From an uncultured Planctomycetota bacterium (GTDB taxonomy: Bacteria; Planctomycetota; UBA1135; GCA-002686595), in contig CAIYPP010000132.1 in the NCBI GenBank assembly GCA_903928115.1, positions 1 through 64,000 on the forward strand: a stretch of 64,000 nucleotides of DNA, read 5' to 3'. The notes beneath the pieces are model-generated. The model made no database searches. It worked only from the letters and a program-made list of their open reading frames with translations, and was not told the DNA's origin. Made by a program: the position numbers and the translations under genes. Numbering within the stretch: the first letter of the stretch is position 1; every line of letters starts with the position of its first letter. Positions 15,815 to 25,367 of this stretch are shown here, piece by piece.

Positions 15815-17953
15815 ATGTGGTTTGCGCTCTTCCACGCGCTGGCGTTGGCGTCGACAGCGTTCGACGGCTCGGTGTCGAGCGCGCGCGTTCATCGAATCGC
15901 AGCAGGGGAGAGTGCGCCGAAGGTCGATGGCGATCTCTCGGATGCGATCTGGCAGAGCGCGGCCGAGCTCGGTCCACTCACGCAAGTGGAGCCGGTGCGC
16001 GGCGCTCCGCCGAGCGAAGTCACGGTCGTCAAGCTGTGCTACGACGCGAACAGTCTCTACCTCGCGCTTTGGTGCGATGACTCGGAGCCTGCGGGCATTC
16101 GCGCGACGCAGATGCAGCGCGACGCGAACCTCGACCCGGACGACCGCGTCGAGATCTTGGTCGACCCGTTTCTCGACCGCCGCAACGCCTTCTGGTTCCA
16201 GATTGGCGCGGCCGGCTCGCTCGGCGACGCGCTCGTCACGCGCAACGGCGCGACCTTCAACAAGCCTTGGGACGGCATCTTCCACGGCCACGCACGCATC
16301 ACGGAGCGTGGCTGGCAGGCGGAGCTCGCGATTCCTTTCGCGACGATCAACTTCGATCCGAAGCAGACCGAGTGGGGCTTCAACCTGCGGCGGTTCATCC
16401 GGCGACGCACCGAGGAGGCGCGCTGGGCGAGCGCGGATCCGAGAATCGCGTTCTTCTGGGTCGCGAATGCGGGCACGCTGACGGGACTCGAAGGTCTTGA
16501 GCAGGGACTTGGCATCGACGTCACGCCCTTCGCCGTCGGTCGGCGCACGCGGGATCACGCGACGGACGATGATGGAGAGGATCTGCAGCTCGGCGCGGAT
16601 GTGTTCTGGAAGATCACTCCGCAGACGAAGCTCGCGCTGTCGCTCAACACCGACTTCGCAGAGACCGAGGTCGACGAGCGCCGCGTCAACTTGACGCGCT
16701 TTCCGCTCTTCTTTCCGGAGCGGCGCGACTTCTTCCTCGAAGACTCCGGCATCTTCCAGTTCGGTGGGAGCACCGAAGTGATTCCGTTCTTCTCGCGCCG
16801 AGTCGGACTCGACCAGAACAGCGAGAAAGTGCCGATCGACGCAGCGGCGAAGCTGACAGGGCAGACCGATGGCTGGTCGTTCGGCGTGCTCGACGCGAAG
16901 ACGGGTGACAGCGATACGCAGTTCGGCCAGAACCTCTTCACGACGCGTGTTTCACGCAACATCTTGGAGCAGTCGGACGTTGGCGTGATCCTCACCAGCG
17001 GCGATCCGAGCTCCGACCAGTCGGCGCAGACCTATGGCGCGGACCTGAACCTGCGCACCAACGAGTTTCTTGGCGACTCGACCCTGCGCTGGAACTCGTA
17101 CATCCTGAAAAGCGACAACGAGGGCGACGGCGGCAAGGACCTCGCGTGGGCGGGGCGGCTCTCTTATCCCAATGACCAGTTCAATTGGTCCATCGGCACG
17201 GCGACCATCGAGGAGGACTTCGACCCCAAGCTCGGCTTCGTCGCGCGCACGGGCATTCGCCGCCACGACGGCACCTACACGTGGCGACCGCGACTTTTCC
17301 ACGACGTTGTGCGCCAGTACGAGGCGCAGGTGGACGCCAACTGGGTCACCGGAATCGACGGCGAGACGCAGACCTTCGAGGTCGAGGTGCAGCCCTTCGG
17401 CCTTTACTTCGAGAGCAACGATTCGGTGCGGCTCGAATGCAGCGCGACGCGCGAGGTCCTGCTGGCACCGTTCGAGATCCAAGACGGTCTGGAGATCCCT
17501 ACCGGCGACTATCGCTTCGACCGCGCGCGGCTCGAGGCCGAGACATCGGACCGTCGCGAGCTCGCGGTCGAAGGCTCGTTCTCGACCGGGCAATACTGGG
17601 ACGGCGTCGCCGACGAGTGGTTCGCCGCGCTCGCGTGGAGGCCCTCGGGGCACTTTCAGACCTCCGCGGAGTGGGAGCGCACGGACGCGTCGCTCGAAGC
17701 GGGCGACTTCACGGTCGACATCGCGCGCCTGCGCTTCGCGATCTACGCGAACAACGACGTCTCGTGGACCAACTACGTCCAGTGGGACACCGTGAGCGAG
17801 CAGGTCGGCTGGAACAGTCGCCTGTGGTGGATCTTCTGGCCCGGAACGCAGGCCTACCTCGTGCTCAACCAAGGTTGGTCGAGCGCGGGACCGACCTTCG
17901 CGGCGACCACCACGGAGGTGGCGCTGAAGTTCGGCACGACGCTGCGCTTTTGA
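15815..17953 (+). CDS. DUF5916 outer-membrane protein with N-terminal CBM9-like domain
   Basis: A 712-residue protein. After a short leader, residues ~30-200 form a carbohydrate-binding family 9-like domain (V-D-G-D-L-S-D-A-I-W-Q, the family's opening pattern). The rest is DUF5916, a predicted beta-barrel; F-P-L-F-F-P-E-R-R-D-F-F-L-E is the most diagnostic segment. The chain ends in Phe, as outer-membrane barrels do. The ligand is unknown. It closes the plus-strand run, 18 bp after the amidohydrolase, so the run may couple substrate binding at the surface to cytoplasmic processing (inference). Confidence 0.85.
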   Translation: MWFALFHALALASTAFDGSVSSARVHRIAAGESAPKVDGDLSDAIWQSAAELGPLTQVEPVRGAPPSEVTVVKLCYDANSLYLALWCDDSEPAGIRATQMQRDANLDPDDRVEILVDPFLDRRNAFWFQIGAAGSLGDALVTRNGATFNKPWDGIFHGHARITERGWQAELAIPFATINFDPKQTEWGFNLRRFIRRRTEEARWASADPRIAFFWVANAGTLTGLEGLEQGLGIDVTPFAVGRRTRDHATDDDGEDLQLGADVFWKITPQTKLALSLNTDFAETEVDERRVNLTRFPLFFPERRDFFLEDSGIFQFGGSTEVIPFFSRRVGLDQNSEKVPIDAAAKLTGQTDGWSFGVLDAKTGDSDTQFGQNLFTTRVSRNILEQSDVGVILTSGDPSSDQSAQTYGADLNLRTNEFLGDSTLRWNSYILKSDNEGDGGKDLAWAGRLSYPNDQFNWSIGTATIEEDFDPKLGFVARTGIRRHDGTYTWRPRLFHDVVRQYEAQVDANWVTGIDGETQTFEVEVQPFGLYFESNDSVRLECSATREVLLAPFEIQDGLEIPTGDYRFDRARLEAETSDRRELAVEGSFSTGQYWDGVADEWFAALAWRPSGHFQTSAEWERTDASLEAGDFTVDIARLRFAIYANNDVSWTNYVQWDTVSEQVGWNSRLWWIFWPGTQAYLVLNQGWSSAGPTFAATTTEVALKFGTTLRF

Positions 17954-17962
17954 TGCGCGACG

Positions 17963-18448
17963 TCAGCGGCGCGCGAGCAGCTCGTCTGCCTGCGCGCCGG
18001 GACTCTTCGTGTCGATCGCGGCCACGATCCGGCCGTCGGGGCCGATCACGTACGTGTAGCGCGCGGGGAAGCGGTCGCGACGCGAGCGCGCGGCGCCGTA
18101 GGCCAGCGCCACGTCGCGCTTCGTGTCGGATAGGAGCCGGAACGGAAAGCTGTGCTTCTCTGCGAAGGCTCGATTGCGCGCGGGATCGTCGAAGGAGATC
18201 CCGAGCACTTCGATGCCTCGCTCGGCGTAGTCGCGGGCTCGATCACGGAACCCGCAGCCCTGCAGCGTTCAGCCGGGCGTGTCGGCCTTGGGATAGAACC
18301 ACAAGACGACGGTGCGCCCCGCGAAGTCCGCGAGGCGCACGGTCGCACCGTGGTGGTCGAGCACGCTGAACTCGGGCGCCTTCGAGCCGACGGGGAGAAG
18401 CTCCCCGTGGCCTTGCAGGTGCAGCAACGCAAGCAGCTTGCGCAGCAT
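17963..18448 (-). CDS. Putative selenocysteine-containing peroxiredoxin (Bcp/PrxQ type)
   Basis: A 161-residue thioredoxin-fold peroxidase that reduces peroxides. Family motifs are A-P-E-F, V-V-L-W-F-Y-P-K-A-D-T-P-G, then G-C-G-F-R-D, L-L-S-D and Y-V-I-G-P-D-G. Codon 60 (18269-18271) is TGA exactly where the peroxidatic Cys of T-P-G-C-T belongs. The frame continues without another stop to a normal C terminus, and Cys65 occupies the PrxQ resolving position five residues on. A hairpin 13 nt past the TGA could be a SECIS. If UGA is read as selenocysteine this is an intact selenoprotein; otherwise it is a nonsense mutant, and a gene finder would report only the last 81 codons. The ATG lies 7 nt after the gcvP stop, so both are co-transcribed. 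selA/selB/selC are not in the window. Confidence 0.8.
18233..18255 (-). promoter_or_regulatory. Candidate bacterial SECIS hairpin after the in-frame TGA
   Basis: On the minus strand GCGGGTTC pairs with GAGCCCGC (7 Watson-Crick pairs and one G·U) across a 7-nt loop. It lies inside the coding sequence, beginning 13 nt after the TGA, with the loop 21 nt after it. This fits the size and distance of bacterial SECIS elements that recruit SelB. The loop-sequence match to known SECIS elements is not checked, and GC-rich DNA forms hairpins readily. Confidence 0.5.
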
Positions 18449-18455
18449 GGTGCGC

Positions 18456-21371
18456 TCAGGCTCCCGTGCTCGCGAGCACGCCGGAGTCGCTCGCCGCGTC
18501 GGCGTAGGCCTCGATCGGGAGGCACGTGCAGACGAGGTTGCGGTCGCCGTAGCCGTTGTCGACGCGGCCGACGAAGGGCCAGAACTTGCGTTCGCGCGTC
18601 CACGGGGCGGGGAACGCGGCCTGCTCGCGCGAATAGGCTCGATTCCAGCTGTCGGAGATCACCACGTCGGCCGTGTGCGGCGCGCCCTTCAGCGCGTTGT
18701 CGACGCGGTCGGCACGGCCTTCTTCGATGGCGCGAATCTCCTCGCGGATCGAGATCAAGGCGTCGCACAGCCGATCGAGCTCGGCGCGCGCCTCGGACTC
18801 CGTCGGCTCGATCATCAGCGTCCCCGCGACCGGGAACGACATGGTCGGCGAGTGGAAGCCGTAGTCCATCAGGCGCTTGGCGACGTCCTCGGCCACGACG
18901 CCCGCGCTCTTCTCGAAGGGGCGCAGGTCGATGATGAACTCGTGCGCGACGCGCCCGCTCTTGCCGGTGTAGAGCACCGGGTAGTGCGCGCGCAGGCGCT
19001 CGGCCATGTAGTTCGCGTTGAGGATCGCGACCTCGGTCGCGCGGCGCAGGCCCGCGGCGCCCATGAGCTGGATGTAGACCCACGGGATCACGAGGATGCT
19101 CGCGCTGCCCCACGGAGCGGCCGAGACCGCGCCGCTGCCGCGCTCGCCGCCGGTCTTGACGAGCGGGTGGGTCGGCAGGAACGGAGCGAGGTGCGCGCGC
19201 ACGCCGATCGGGCCCATGCCGGGGCCGCCGCCGCCGTGCGGGATGCAGAACGTCTTGTGCAGGTTGAGGTGGCACACGTCGGCGCCGAAGTCGCCGGGGC
19301 GGCAGAGGCCGACCTGCGCGTTCATGTTCGCGCCGTCCATGTACACCTGTCCGCCGTGCTCGTGCACGATCGCGCAGATCTCGCGGATCGACTCCTCGAA
19401 CACGCCGTGGGTCGAGGGGTACGTGACCATCAGCGCCGCGAGATTCGCCGAGTGAGCGGCGGCCTTCGCGCGCAGGTCCGCGACATCGACGTTGCCGTGC
19501 TCGTCGCAGGCGACCACGACCACCTGCATGCCCGCCATCACCGCGCTCGCCGGGTTCGTGCCGTGCGCGCTGGTCGGGATGAGGCATACCGTGCGGTGCG
19601 GCTCGCCGCGGTGGCGGTGCCATGCGCGGATCACGAGCAGGCCCGCATATTCGCCCTGCGAGCCCGCGTTGGGCTGGAGCGAGATCGCGTCGAATCCGGT
19701 GACCTCGCGCAGAGCGTGTTCGAGCGTCTCGAAGAGGCGCGTGTAGCCCGCGGCTTGTCCGACGGGCGCGAACGGATGCAGGTTGCCGAACTCCGACCAC
19801 GTGACGGGCAGCATCTCGCTCGTGGCGTTGAGCTTCATCGTGCACGAGCCGAGCGGGATCATCGCCGCGGTGAGCGACAGGTCGCGCCCTTCGAGCTTGC
19901 GGATGTAGCGCAGCATCTCGTGCTCCGCGTGGTAGCGGTGGAACACGGGGTGCGTGAGGTACGACGAGGTGCGCGGGAGTGCGTGCGAAGTGTTGAGCCC
20001 GGCCGCGAGCGCGCCGAGGTCGAGCTTGGCGCCCGCCTCGCCGCCGAAGATCTCGAGCAGCGTGCGGAGGTCCGAGGTCGTGACGGTCTCGTCGAGCGAG
20101 ATACCGACCGAGTGCTCGTCGATCCAGCGCAGGTTCACCTGACGCGCGCGCGCGGTCGCGACGATCGTCTCGGCGCGCTTGTCGCCGAGCTGAACGCGCA
20201 GCGTGTCGAAGTAACGCGCGTGGGCGAGCTTGTAGCCGAGCGCGCCGAGTCCGCGGGCGAGCAGCGCCGTGCAAGAGTGGACGCGCTCGGCGATCGCGCG
20301 CAGGCCGTCCGGTCCGTGGTACACGGCGTACATGCCGGCCATCACGGCGAGGAGCACCTGCGCGGTGCAGATGTTGCTCGTGGCCGTTTCGCGGCGGATG
20401 TGCTGCTCGCGCGTCTGGAGCGCCATGCGCAGCGCAGGCTTGCCCCGCGAGTCCTTGCTCACGCCGATCAGGCGACCGGGCATGTCGCGCTTGAAGGTGT
20501 CCTTCGTCGCGAGGAACGCGGCGTGCGGGCCGCCGTAGCCCATCGGCACTCCAAAGCGCTGCGCCGAGCCGACCGCGATGTCCGCGCCGAACTCACCGGG
20601 CGCGCGCAGCACGGTCAGGGCGAGCAAGTCCGTCGCCACGACCACGAGCGCAGCGTTGTCATGCGCTTTCTGGACGAGGGGCGCGTAGTCGAGCACCTCG
20701 CCATCGGCGGTGGGGTACTGCACGAGCGCACCGAACACCGGGCGCTTCGCGAAGTCGAACGTGGTGTGGTCGCCGACGATCACGTCCCACCCGAGCGCCT
20801 CGGCGCGCGTCTGCACGACCGAGATGGTCTGCGGCAGGCAGCGCTCGCTCACGAAGAACGTCGTGCGCTTGCCCTTGGTCGCCGAGTGGCACATCGCCAT
20901 CGCCTCGGCCGCGGCGGTGCCTTCGTCGAGCAGCGACGCGTTGGACAGCGGCAGTGCGGTGAGGTCGGTCACCATCGTCTGCCAGTTGAGCAGCGCCTCG
21001 AGTCGGCCTTGGCTGATTTCGGCCTGATAGGGCGTGTACTGCGTGTACCAGCCGGGGTTCTCGAGGATGTTGCGCAGGATCACCGGCGGGGTGATCGTGC
21101 CGTAGTAGCCGAGGCCGATGAAGCTGCGGAATACTTGGTTGCCGCTGGCGATCTGCTTGAGCTCCGCGAGCAGCTCGTGCTCTCCGCGCTCGCCGCCGAG
21201 CGCGAACGGTCGGCGCATGCGGATCGCGCCGGGCACGGTCTCTTCCATCAGCTGCTCGAGGCTCTTCGCGCGCACCGCAGCGAGCATCTCGCTCACGTCG
21301 GCGTCGCTCGGCCCGATGTGGCGGCGGACGAAGGTGTCGGTCGGGGACAGGAACGAGGGGATCGACGCCAC
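18456..21371 (-). CDS. gcvP: Glycine dehydrogenase (decarboxylating), glycine cleavage P protein
   Basis: A 971-residue PLP enzyme, the full fused P1-P2 form, which decarboxylates glycine and passes the aminomethyl group to the H protein. The N terminus reads [14 protein letters not shown], the family pattern, followed by [14 protein letters not shown]. The PLP lysine is in [16 protein letters not shown]. The GTG start is chosen because AGGAG lies 8 nt before it; an upstream GTG (21380) overlaps that site. gcvT and gcvH are not adjacent. The peroxiredoxin gene follows at once. No glycine riboswitch was recognised in the 157-bp leader. Confidence 0.95.
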   Translation of the reverse strand: MASIPSFLSPTDTFVRRHIGPSDADVSEMLAAVRAKSLEQLMEETVPGAIRMRRPFALGGERGEHELLAELKQIASGNQVFRSFIGLGYYGTITPPVILRNILENPGWYTQYTPYQAEISQGRLEALLNWQTMVTDLTALPLSNASLLDEGTAAAEAMAMCHSATKGKRTTFFVSERCLPQTISVVQTRAEALGWDVIVGDHTTFDFAKRPVFGALVQYPTADGEVLDYAPLVQKAHDNAALVVVATDLLALTVLRAPGEFGADIAVGSAQRFGVPMGYGGPHAAFLATKDTFKRDMPGRLIGVSKDSRGKPALRMALQTREQHIRRETATSNICTAQVLLAVMAGMYAVYHGPDGLRAIAERVHSCTALLARGLGALGYKLAHARYFDTLRVQLGDKRAETIVATARARQVNLRWIDEHSVGISLDETVTTSDLRTLLEIFGGEAGAKLDLGALAAGLNTSHALPRTSSYLTHPVFHRYHAEHEMLRYIRKLEGRDLSLTAAMIPLGSCTMKLNATSEMLPVTWSEFGNLHPFAPVGQAAGYTRLFETLEHALREVTGFDAISLQPNAGSQGEYAGLLVIRAWHRHRGEPHRTVCLIPTSAHGTNPASAVMAGMQVVVVACDEHGNVDVADLRAKAAAHSANLAALMVTYPSTHGVFEESIREICAIVHEHGGQVYMDGANMNAQVGLCRPGDFGADVCHLNLHKTFCIPHGGGGPGMGPIGVRAHLAPFLPTHPLVKTGGERGSGAVSAAPWGSASILVIPWVYIQLMGAAGLRRATEVAILNANYMAERLRAHYPVLYTGKSGRVAHEFIIDLRPFEKSAGVVAEDVAKRLMDYGFHSPTMSFPVAGTLMIEPTESEARAELDRLCDALISIREEIRAIEEGRADRVDNALKGAPHTADVVISDSWNRAYSREQAAFPAPWTRERKFWPFVGRVDNGYGDRNLVCTCLPIEAYADAASDSGVLASTGA

Positions 21372-21466
21372 GGCATGCACTCCTGGGCCACCCGGCCCTC
21401 GGGGTTTCGCGCGGGGTCCCTCCCAGCCCTACCGACGGGCGTGCGGACGGCCCCCGCGAGCCGCGG

Positions 21467-21472
21467 ATTGTA
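21467..21472 (-). promoter_or_regulatory. Possible -10 element of the gcvP promoter
   Basis: TACAAT on the minus strand, close to the TATAAT consensus, lies in the otherwise very GC-rich gap between the ClC gene and gcvP, about 95 nt before the gcvP start. No good -35 hexamer stands 16-18 bp upstream, so the call is weak. Confidence 0.3.
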
Positions 21473-21537
21473 GCGACGGTGGGGGCGCGGCGTGCCCCGT
21501 CCGAGCGCGGCGAATCGAGGCCTCCACCCGCCTCGCC

Positions 21538-23331
21538 CTAGGCTGCGGTGCCGCCCTCGCCTGCGGGCTCGTCCGTTCCGCCGCCTTCGCCCCGCCGCGC
21601 GAGCGTTCGGCGGTAGGCCGCGAGGATGTGCTGGCGCTCGAGCATGCCGACCACGCGGCGCGGCTCCGCGCGTGAGACGACCGGCAGCTGGCGGAAGCCG
21701 TGCTGGTCGAGCCGCGCGAGGGCGAGCGACAGCGGCTCGTCCTCGAAGATGGTGACGACGCGCCGCTCGCAGAGGTCCGAGGCGATCGTGAGCGCCCCGA
21801 GCTGCGCCGCCGTGCTCTCGTCGATCTGGCGGAGGTCCTGCAGCGACAGGATGCCGACCATGAGGTCGCGCTCGTCGACCACGACGAAGGCGTTCGCCCG
21901 CGAGCGCGAGACGAGGGCTTGGAGCTGTGGTGCCGTCGCGGACGCCGGGACGCCCTCGAAGCCAGGGTGCATCGCATCCTGAGCGAAGACGCCCCCGAGG
22001 GCGGTGACATCGCGATCCTCGCGCAAGTGCACGCCGCGCGACGCGAGCTCGGCGTCATCGATGCCGTGGCGCTCGAACTTGCGCGCGACGTAGAGCGCGG
22101 CCGCGACCGCCAAGATCGTGGGGAGCACCGCCGTCGAGGAGGAGCCCGTCATCTCGAACACGAGGAAGATCGACGTCAGCGGAGCGCGCACGGTCGCAGC
22201 GAGCAGGGCGCCCATGCCGATCATCGCGTAGTGGCCGGAGATCGAGATGCTCTCGGGCCACAGCCGATCCGCCGTGCCGCCGACGAGCGCGCCGAGCGCG
22301 GCGCCGAGCACCAGCGACGGACCGAAGATGCCGCCAGCGCCTCCCGAGCCGATCGTCAGGCTCGTGGCGAGCGCCTTGGCGAGCACGAGCGCGCCGAGCG
22401 CGGCGAGCAGCATCCCGCTCGCGGACTTTTCGAGCCCAAGCAGGACCTCGATGACCTCGTGCCCCGCGCCGAGGACGCCGGGCGTGAACAGTGCGAGCAT
22501 CCCGACCAGCGCTCCCCCGAGCGCCGGCCGCGCGAGTGCGGGGATCGAGCTCTTGGCGAAGCCGCGTCGCGTCGCGAAGAAGAGCCGCGAGAAGAGCGCG
22601 CCGACGAGCCCGCAGGCGAGTCCGAGCGCGAGGTAGACGAGGAGCTCTGCGGGGCCGACGAGCTCGAAGGGCTGGACGTCGAAGATCGGCGCGTCGCCGC
22701 GCATGGCGCGCGCGACGACCGTCGCCGAGCCCGCGGCCACCACGACGCGCACGAAGTTCTGCAGGTCGTAGTTCCCCGCGAGCACGATCTCCTGCGTGAA
22801 GAAGACCGCCGCGATGGGGGCGCCGTAGGCCGCCGCGACCGCCGCGCTCGCCCCGCACGCCACCATGACGCGCAGCCGCTCGCCCGCGAGCTGTCGCACT
22901 CGCCCGAACCATGCCGCGATGCCGCCGCCGAGCGAGGCGATCGGCCCCTCGACCCCAGCCGAGCCTCCCGAGCCGAGCGTGATGGCCGCCGCCACCGCGC
23001 GCAGCACGATCAGCTTGGGCTGGAGCTCGCCCACGCGCAGGTTCACCTTCTCCAGGAAGGAGGGCAGGGAATAGCCGCCGACGTCGGACTGGCTGAAGTG
23101 CCCGAGGAGGCCCACGGCGAGCCCGCCGAGCGCGGGCGCCAGCACGAAGAGCAGCGGCTTCCAGCCCAGTCCGAGCGGAGTGAACAAGCCCTCGGTGCCG
23201 GAGACGAAGACCTGCTGCGAGAGCGAGATCAGGGCGCGCAGGGCCGAGTCCAGCAGCGCCCCCGCGGCGCCGACGGCGGCCGCGAGGATCAGGAACTGGG
23301 TCTCCGGCTCGAGGCGCAGCTTCTTCAGCAC
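21538..23331 (-). CDS. ClC-family chloride channel/transporter with CBS domain pair
   Basis: A 597-residue integral membrane protein. The membrane part (~1-430) has the ClC motifs G-S-G-G-S-A-G-V-E-G-P (120-130), with the gating glutamate at Glu128, and G-S-G-G-A-G-G-I-F-G-P, plus Glu in F-F-T-Q-E-I-V at the place of the internal proton-pathway glutamate. The Arg usual before the gating Glu is Val. Residues ~450-575 form two CBS domains, which sense nucleotides in other ClC proteins. A proton/anion exchanger is more likely than a pure channel, but the ion is not settled. GTG start with AGGA 7 nt before it. Confidence 0.9.
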   Translation of the reverse strand: MLKKLRLEPETQFLILAAAVGAAGALLDSALRALISLSQQVFVSGTEGLFTPLGLGWKPLLFVLAPALGGLAVGLLGHFSQSDVGGYSLPSFLEKVNLRVGELQPKLIVLRAVAAAITLGSGGSAGVEGPIASLGGGIAAWFGRVRQLAGERLRVMVACGASAAVAAAYGAPIAAVFFTQEIVLAGNYDLQNFVRVVVAAGSATVVARAMRGDAPIFDVQPFELVGPAELLVYLALGLACGLVGALFSRLFFATRRGFAKSSIPALARPALGGALVGMLALFTPGVLGAGHEVIEVLLGLEKSASGMLLAALGALVLAKALATSLTIGSGGAGGIFGPSLVLGAALGALVGGTADRLWPESISISGHYAMIGMGALLAATVRAPLTSIFLVFEMTGSSSTAVLPTILAVAAALYVARKFERHGIDDAELASRGVHLREDRDVTALGGVFAQDAMHPGFEGVPASATAPQLQALVSRSRANAFVVVDERDLMVGILSLQDLRQIDESTAAQLGALTIASDLCERRVVTIFEDEPLSLALARLDQHGFRQLPVVSRAEPRRVVGMLERQHILAAYRRTLARRGEGGGTDEPAGEGGTAA

Positions 23332-23375
23332 GCAGGCATCCTAGCCTTGGACCGTCGAGCGCGGCGGAAACGTGC

Positions 23376-23413
23376 GCGGCGCGCCTCGCTGCCGAAGCAA
23401 CGAGGCGCGCCGC
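23376..23413 (-). terminator. Perfect 13-bp hairpin between the DUF3332 and ClC genes
   Basis: GCGGCGCGCCTCG (23376-23388) pairs perfectly with CGAGGCGCGCCGC (23401-23413) around a 12-nt loop. It stands 42 bp after the stop of the minus-strand DUF3332 gene and before the ClC gene. Minus-strand sequence after the stem has only a short TTT, so it is a weak intrinsic terminator or an RNA-stabilising hairpin. Confidence 0.45.
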
Positions 23414-23455
23414 GGGTCACAGCGTCCCTTGCGGGGAGCTGCGGCGAGCATCAGC

Positions 23456-23698
23456 TCACTTGGCCGACTCGTCGCCCGACCACCACTCGATCGAGTTGAA
23501 CACGACGTAGTCGGCGAACAGGCACAGGCTGTAAACCTGGCAAATGGTGAGTCCGAGGAACACGGCTTCGTTGCCCCAGCGGTTGCTGGTGACCGTCATG
23601 TTCCAGTCGTGGACCTTGTTGAACGTCTTGTTCGGGCCGAGGCAGCTCGCGCCGAACAGGCCGAGGGCCAGCGACGCGGCGATGAGGCTCTTCTTCAT
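23456..23698 (-). CDS. DUF3332 small lipoprotein
   Basis: An 80-residue protein. A short Lys-Lys-led hydrophobic signal ends in the lipobox F-G-A-S-C, so the mature protein should be lipid-anchored. The rest matches DUF3332: W-G-N-E-A-V-F-L-G-L-T-I, a hydrophobic helix, and the ending V-V-F-N-S-I-E-W-W-S-G, which is typical. The function of the family is unknown. It stands alone between the aldehyde dehydrogenase gene and the ClC gene on the same strand. Confidence 0.85.
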   Translation of the reverse strand: MKKSLIAASLALGLFGASCLGPNKTFNKVHDWNMTVTSNRWGNEAVFLGLTICQVYSLCLFADYVVFNSIEWWSGDESAK

Positions 23699-23831
23699 TG
23701 ATCGTGAATCCAGAGAGTGTTGGGGGTTGCCAAAAAGGCCCCTGTGCAGACCTTGCGGTACGCCGAGGCTTCCGAAAGGCTAAGAATTGGCAGCCCCCGA
23801 TTCCACCCCCCTCCCGCCAGCTGCCTGTCGG

Positions 23832-25250
23832 CTACCGCTGCAGCGCCTGCAGTTCGGTGTACTCCTCCAAGCCCGCTCGCCCGAGCTCCCGCCCGCGGCC
23901 CGAGCGCTTGAAGCCGCCGAACGGTGCGAGAACGTTCCACTTGCCGCCGTTCAAGTCGACCTGACCCGTCCTCAGACGCCGCGCCACCCGCTCGGCGCGC
24001 GCGCGGTCCCCCGACCAGACAGCCCCGCCGAGGCCGTAGGAGGAGTCATTGGCGAGCTCGATCGCGTGCTCGTCGCCGTCGTGGGGGATCAGGCACAGCA
24101 CCGGCCCGAAGACCTCCTCGCGCGCGACTTCGCAGCGCGGATCGACGTGGGTGAACACCGTCGGCGCCACGAAGTGGCCCCGCGAGAGGCCCGCAGGGGG
24201 CTCGACACCCCCGCAGGCAAGTTCCACCCCCGCTTCCAGCGCGCGTCGCACGAATCCGAGCACGCGCTCGCGCTGGGCGGCGCTGACCAGCGGTCCGAGG
24301 CGCGTAGCGGGGTCGAGCGGATCGCCGACGCGGTAGGTCGCCGCGGTCGCCACGGCGAGCCGCGTGGCCTCGGCCATGCGTGCACGCGGCACGAGCATGC
24401 GGGTCAGCGCGCTGCACGTCTGGCCCGAGTTGAGGAACGCCCCGCCGACGCCCGCGGGCACGGCACGCGCGAAGTCCGCGTCGTCGAGGATCACGCACGG
24501 AGACTTGCCGCCGAGCTCGAGCGCACAGCGGGCGAAGTTCCCGGCCGCGAGCTCCGCCACGCGCCGTCCCGCGCGCGTCGAGCCGGTGAAGGACACCATG
24601 TCGAGGTCGGGATGCGCGGCGAGCGCTTCTCCGACCGTGCCGCCGGGTCCCAAGACGAGGTTGAACACTCCGGCGGGTAGTCCGCAGGACTCGACCACCT
24701 CCGCGAAGAGCAGCGCCGAGAGCGGGCACACCTCGCTCGGCTTCACCACGACCGTGCAGCCCGCCGCGAGCGCGGGCGCGACTTTCGCGACGACTTGGTG
24801 CAGCGGGTAGTTCCAGGGCGTGATCGCGCCGACGACACCCACGCTCTGACGGATCACGAGCGAGTTCCCGACCTCTTCCTCGAAGCGGTAGTCGCGCAGG
24901 AGCTGGGCGTAGGACGCCAGCACGGCGACCGGAAGCCCGGCTTGCACGCGGCGCGAGAGTTCGAGAGGCATGCCCAACTCGGACGTGATCAAGCTGCCCA
25001 GCTCGTCGCGTCGCGCCGCGAGCGCCTTGGAGAGCCGCTCCAGCATCGCCGCGCGCTCGGAGGGCGCCGTGCGAGACCATGCGGGCCACGCCGCCCGCGC
25101 CGACTTCACGGCGGCGTCGACATCGGCTGCGGACGACGACCGGACGCGCGCGAGCGGTGCCTCGGTCGCGGGGTTGGAGACCACGCATTCGCCCTCGCCC
25201 TGGTTCTCGACCCACGCCCCGCCCCAGTACGCACGGTGTTCGACTCGCAT
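23832..25250 (-). CDS. Aldehyde dehydrogenase family protein
   Basis: A 472-residue NAD(P)-dependent dehydrogenase that oxidises aldehydes to acids. The substrate-binding Asn147 (P-W-N-Y-P), catalytic Glu245 (L-E-L-G-G-K-S) and nucleophile Cys279 (S-G-Q-T-C) are all present, as are V-V-K-P-S-E, F-T-G-S-T and the terminal P-F-G-G-F-K-R-S-G. Overall it resembles the broad-substrate group that includes betaine- and semialdehyde-type enzymes; the substrate is not determined. No cofactor-related or pathway gene is adjacent. ATG start; no signal peptide, so cytoplasmic. Confidence 0.93.
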   Translation of the reverse strand: MRVEHRAYWGGAWVENQGEGECVVSNPATEAPLARVRSSSAADVDAAVKSARAAWPAWSRTAPSERAAMLERLSKALAARRDELGSLITSELGMPLELSRRVQAGLPVAVLASYAQLLRDYRFEEEVGNSLVIRQSVGVVGAITPWNYPLHQVVAKVAPALAAGCTVVVKPSEVCPLSALLFAEVVESCGLPAGVFNLVLGPGGTVGEALAAHPDLDMVSFTGSTRAGRRVAELAAGNFARCALELGGKSPCVILDDADFARAVPAGVGGAFLNSGQTCSALTRMLVPRARMAEATRLAVATAATYRVGDPLDPATRLGPLVSAAQRERVLGFVRRALEAGVELACGGVEPPAGLSRGHFVAPTVFTHVDPRCEVAREEVFGPVLCLIPHDGDEHAIELANDSSYGLGGAVWSGDRARAERVARRLRTGQVDLNGGKWNVLAPFGGFKRSGRGRELGRAGLEEYTELQALQR

Positions 25251-25367
25251 CGCGGCAAGCTAGCGCAGCGAGCGCGCTCGGGCCGGGGTCTGCACGCCTG
25301 AAATCCGGCCCGGGTCAAGCTGGAGCCCCAGGTCTCCCGATGTAGGTCGGCGGAGGTTCTCGAGAAC

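Noticed and set aside
17963-18208. Short 81-codon peroxiredoxin fragment as the real gene, or the locus as a plain pseudogene
   Set aside because: The upstream 79 codons in the same frame encode the conserved N-terminal half of a PrxQ, interrupted only by TGA at the catalytic position; recoding explains it better than decay.
21381-21537. Glycine riboswitch before gcvP
   Set aside because: No tandem-aptamer pattern was recognised in this 157-bp leader.
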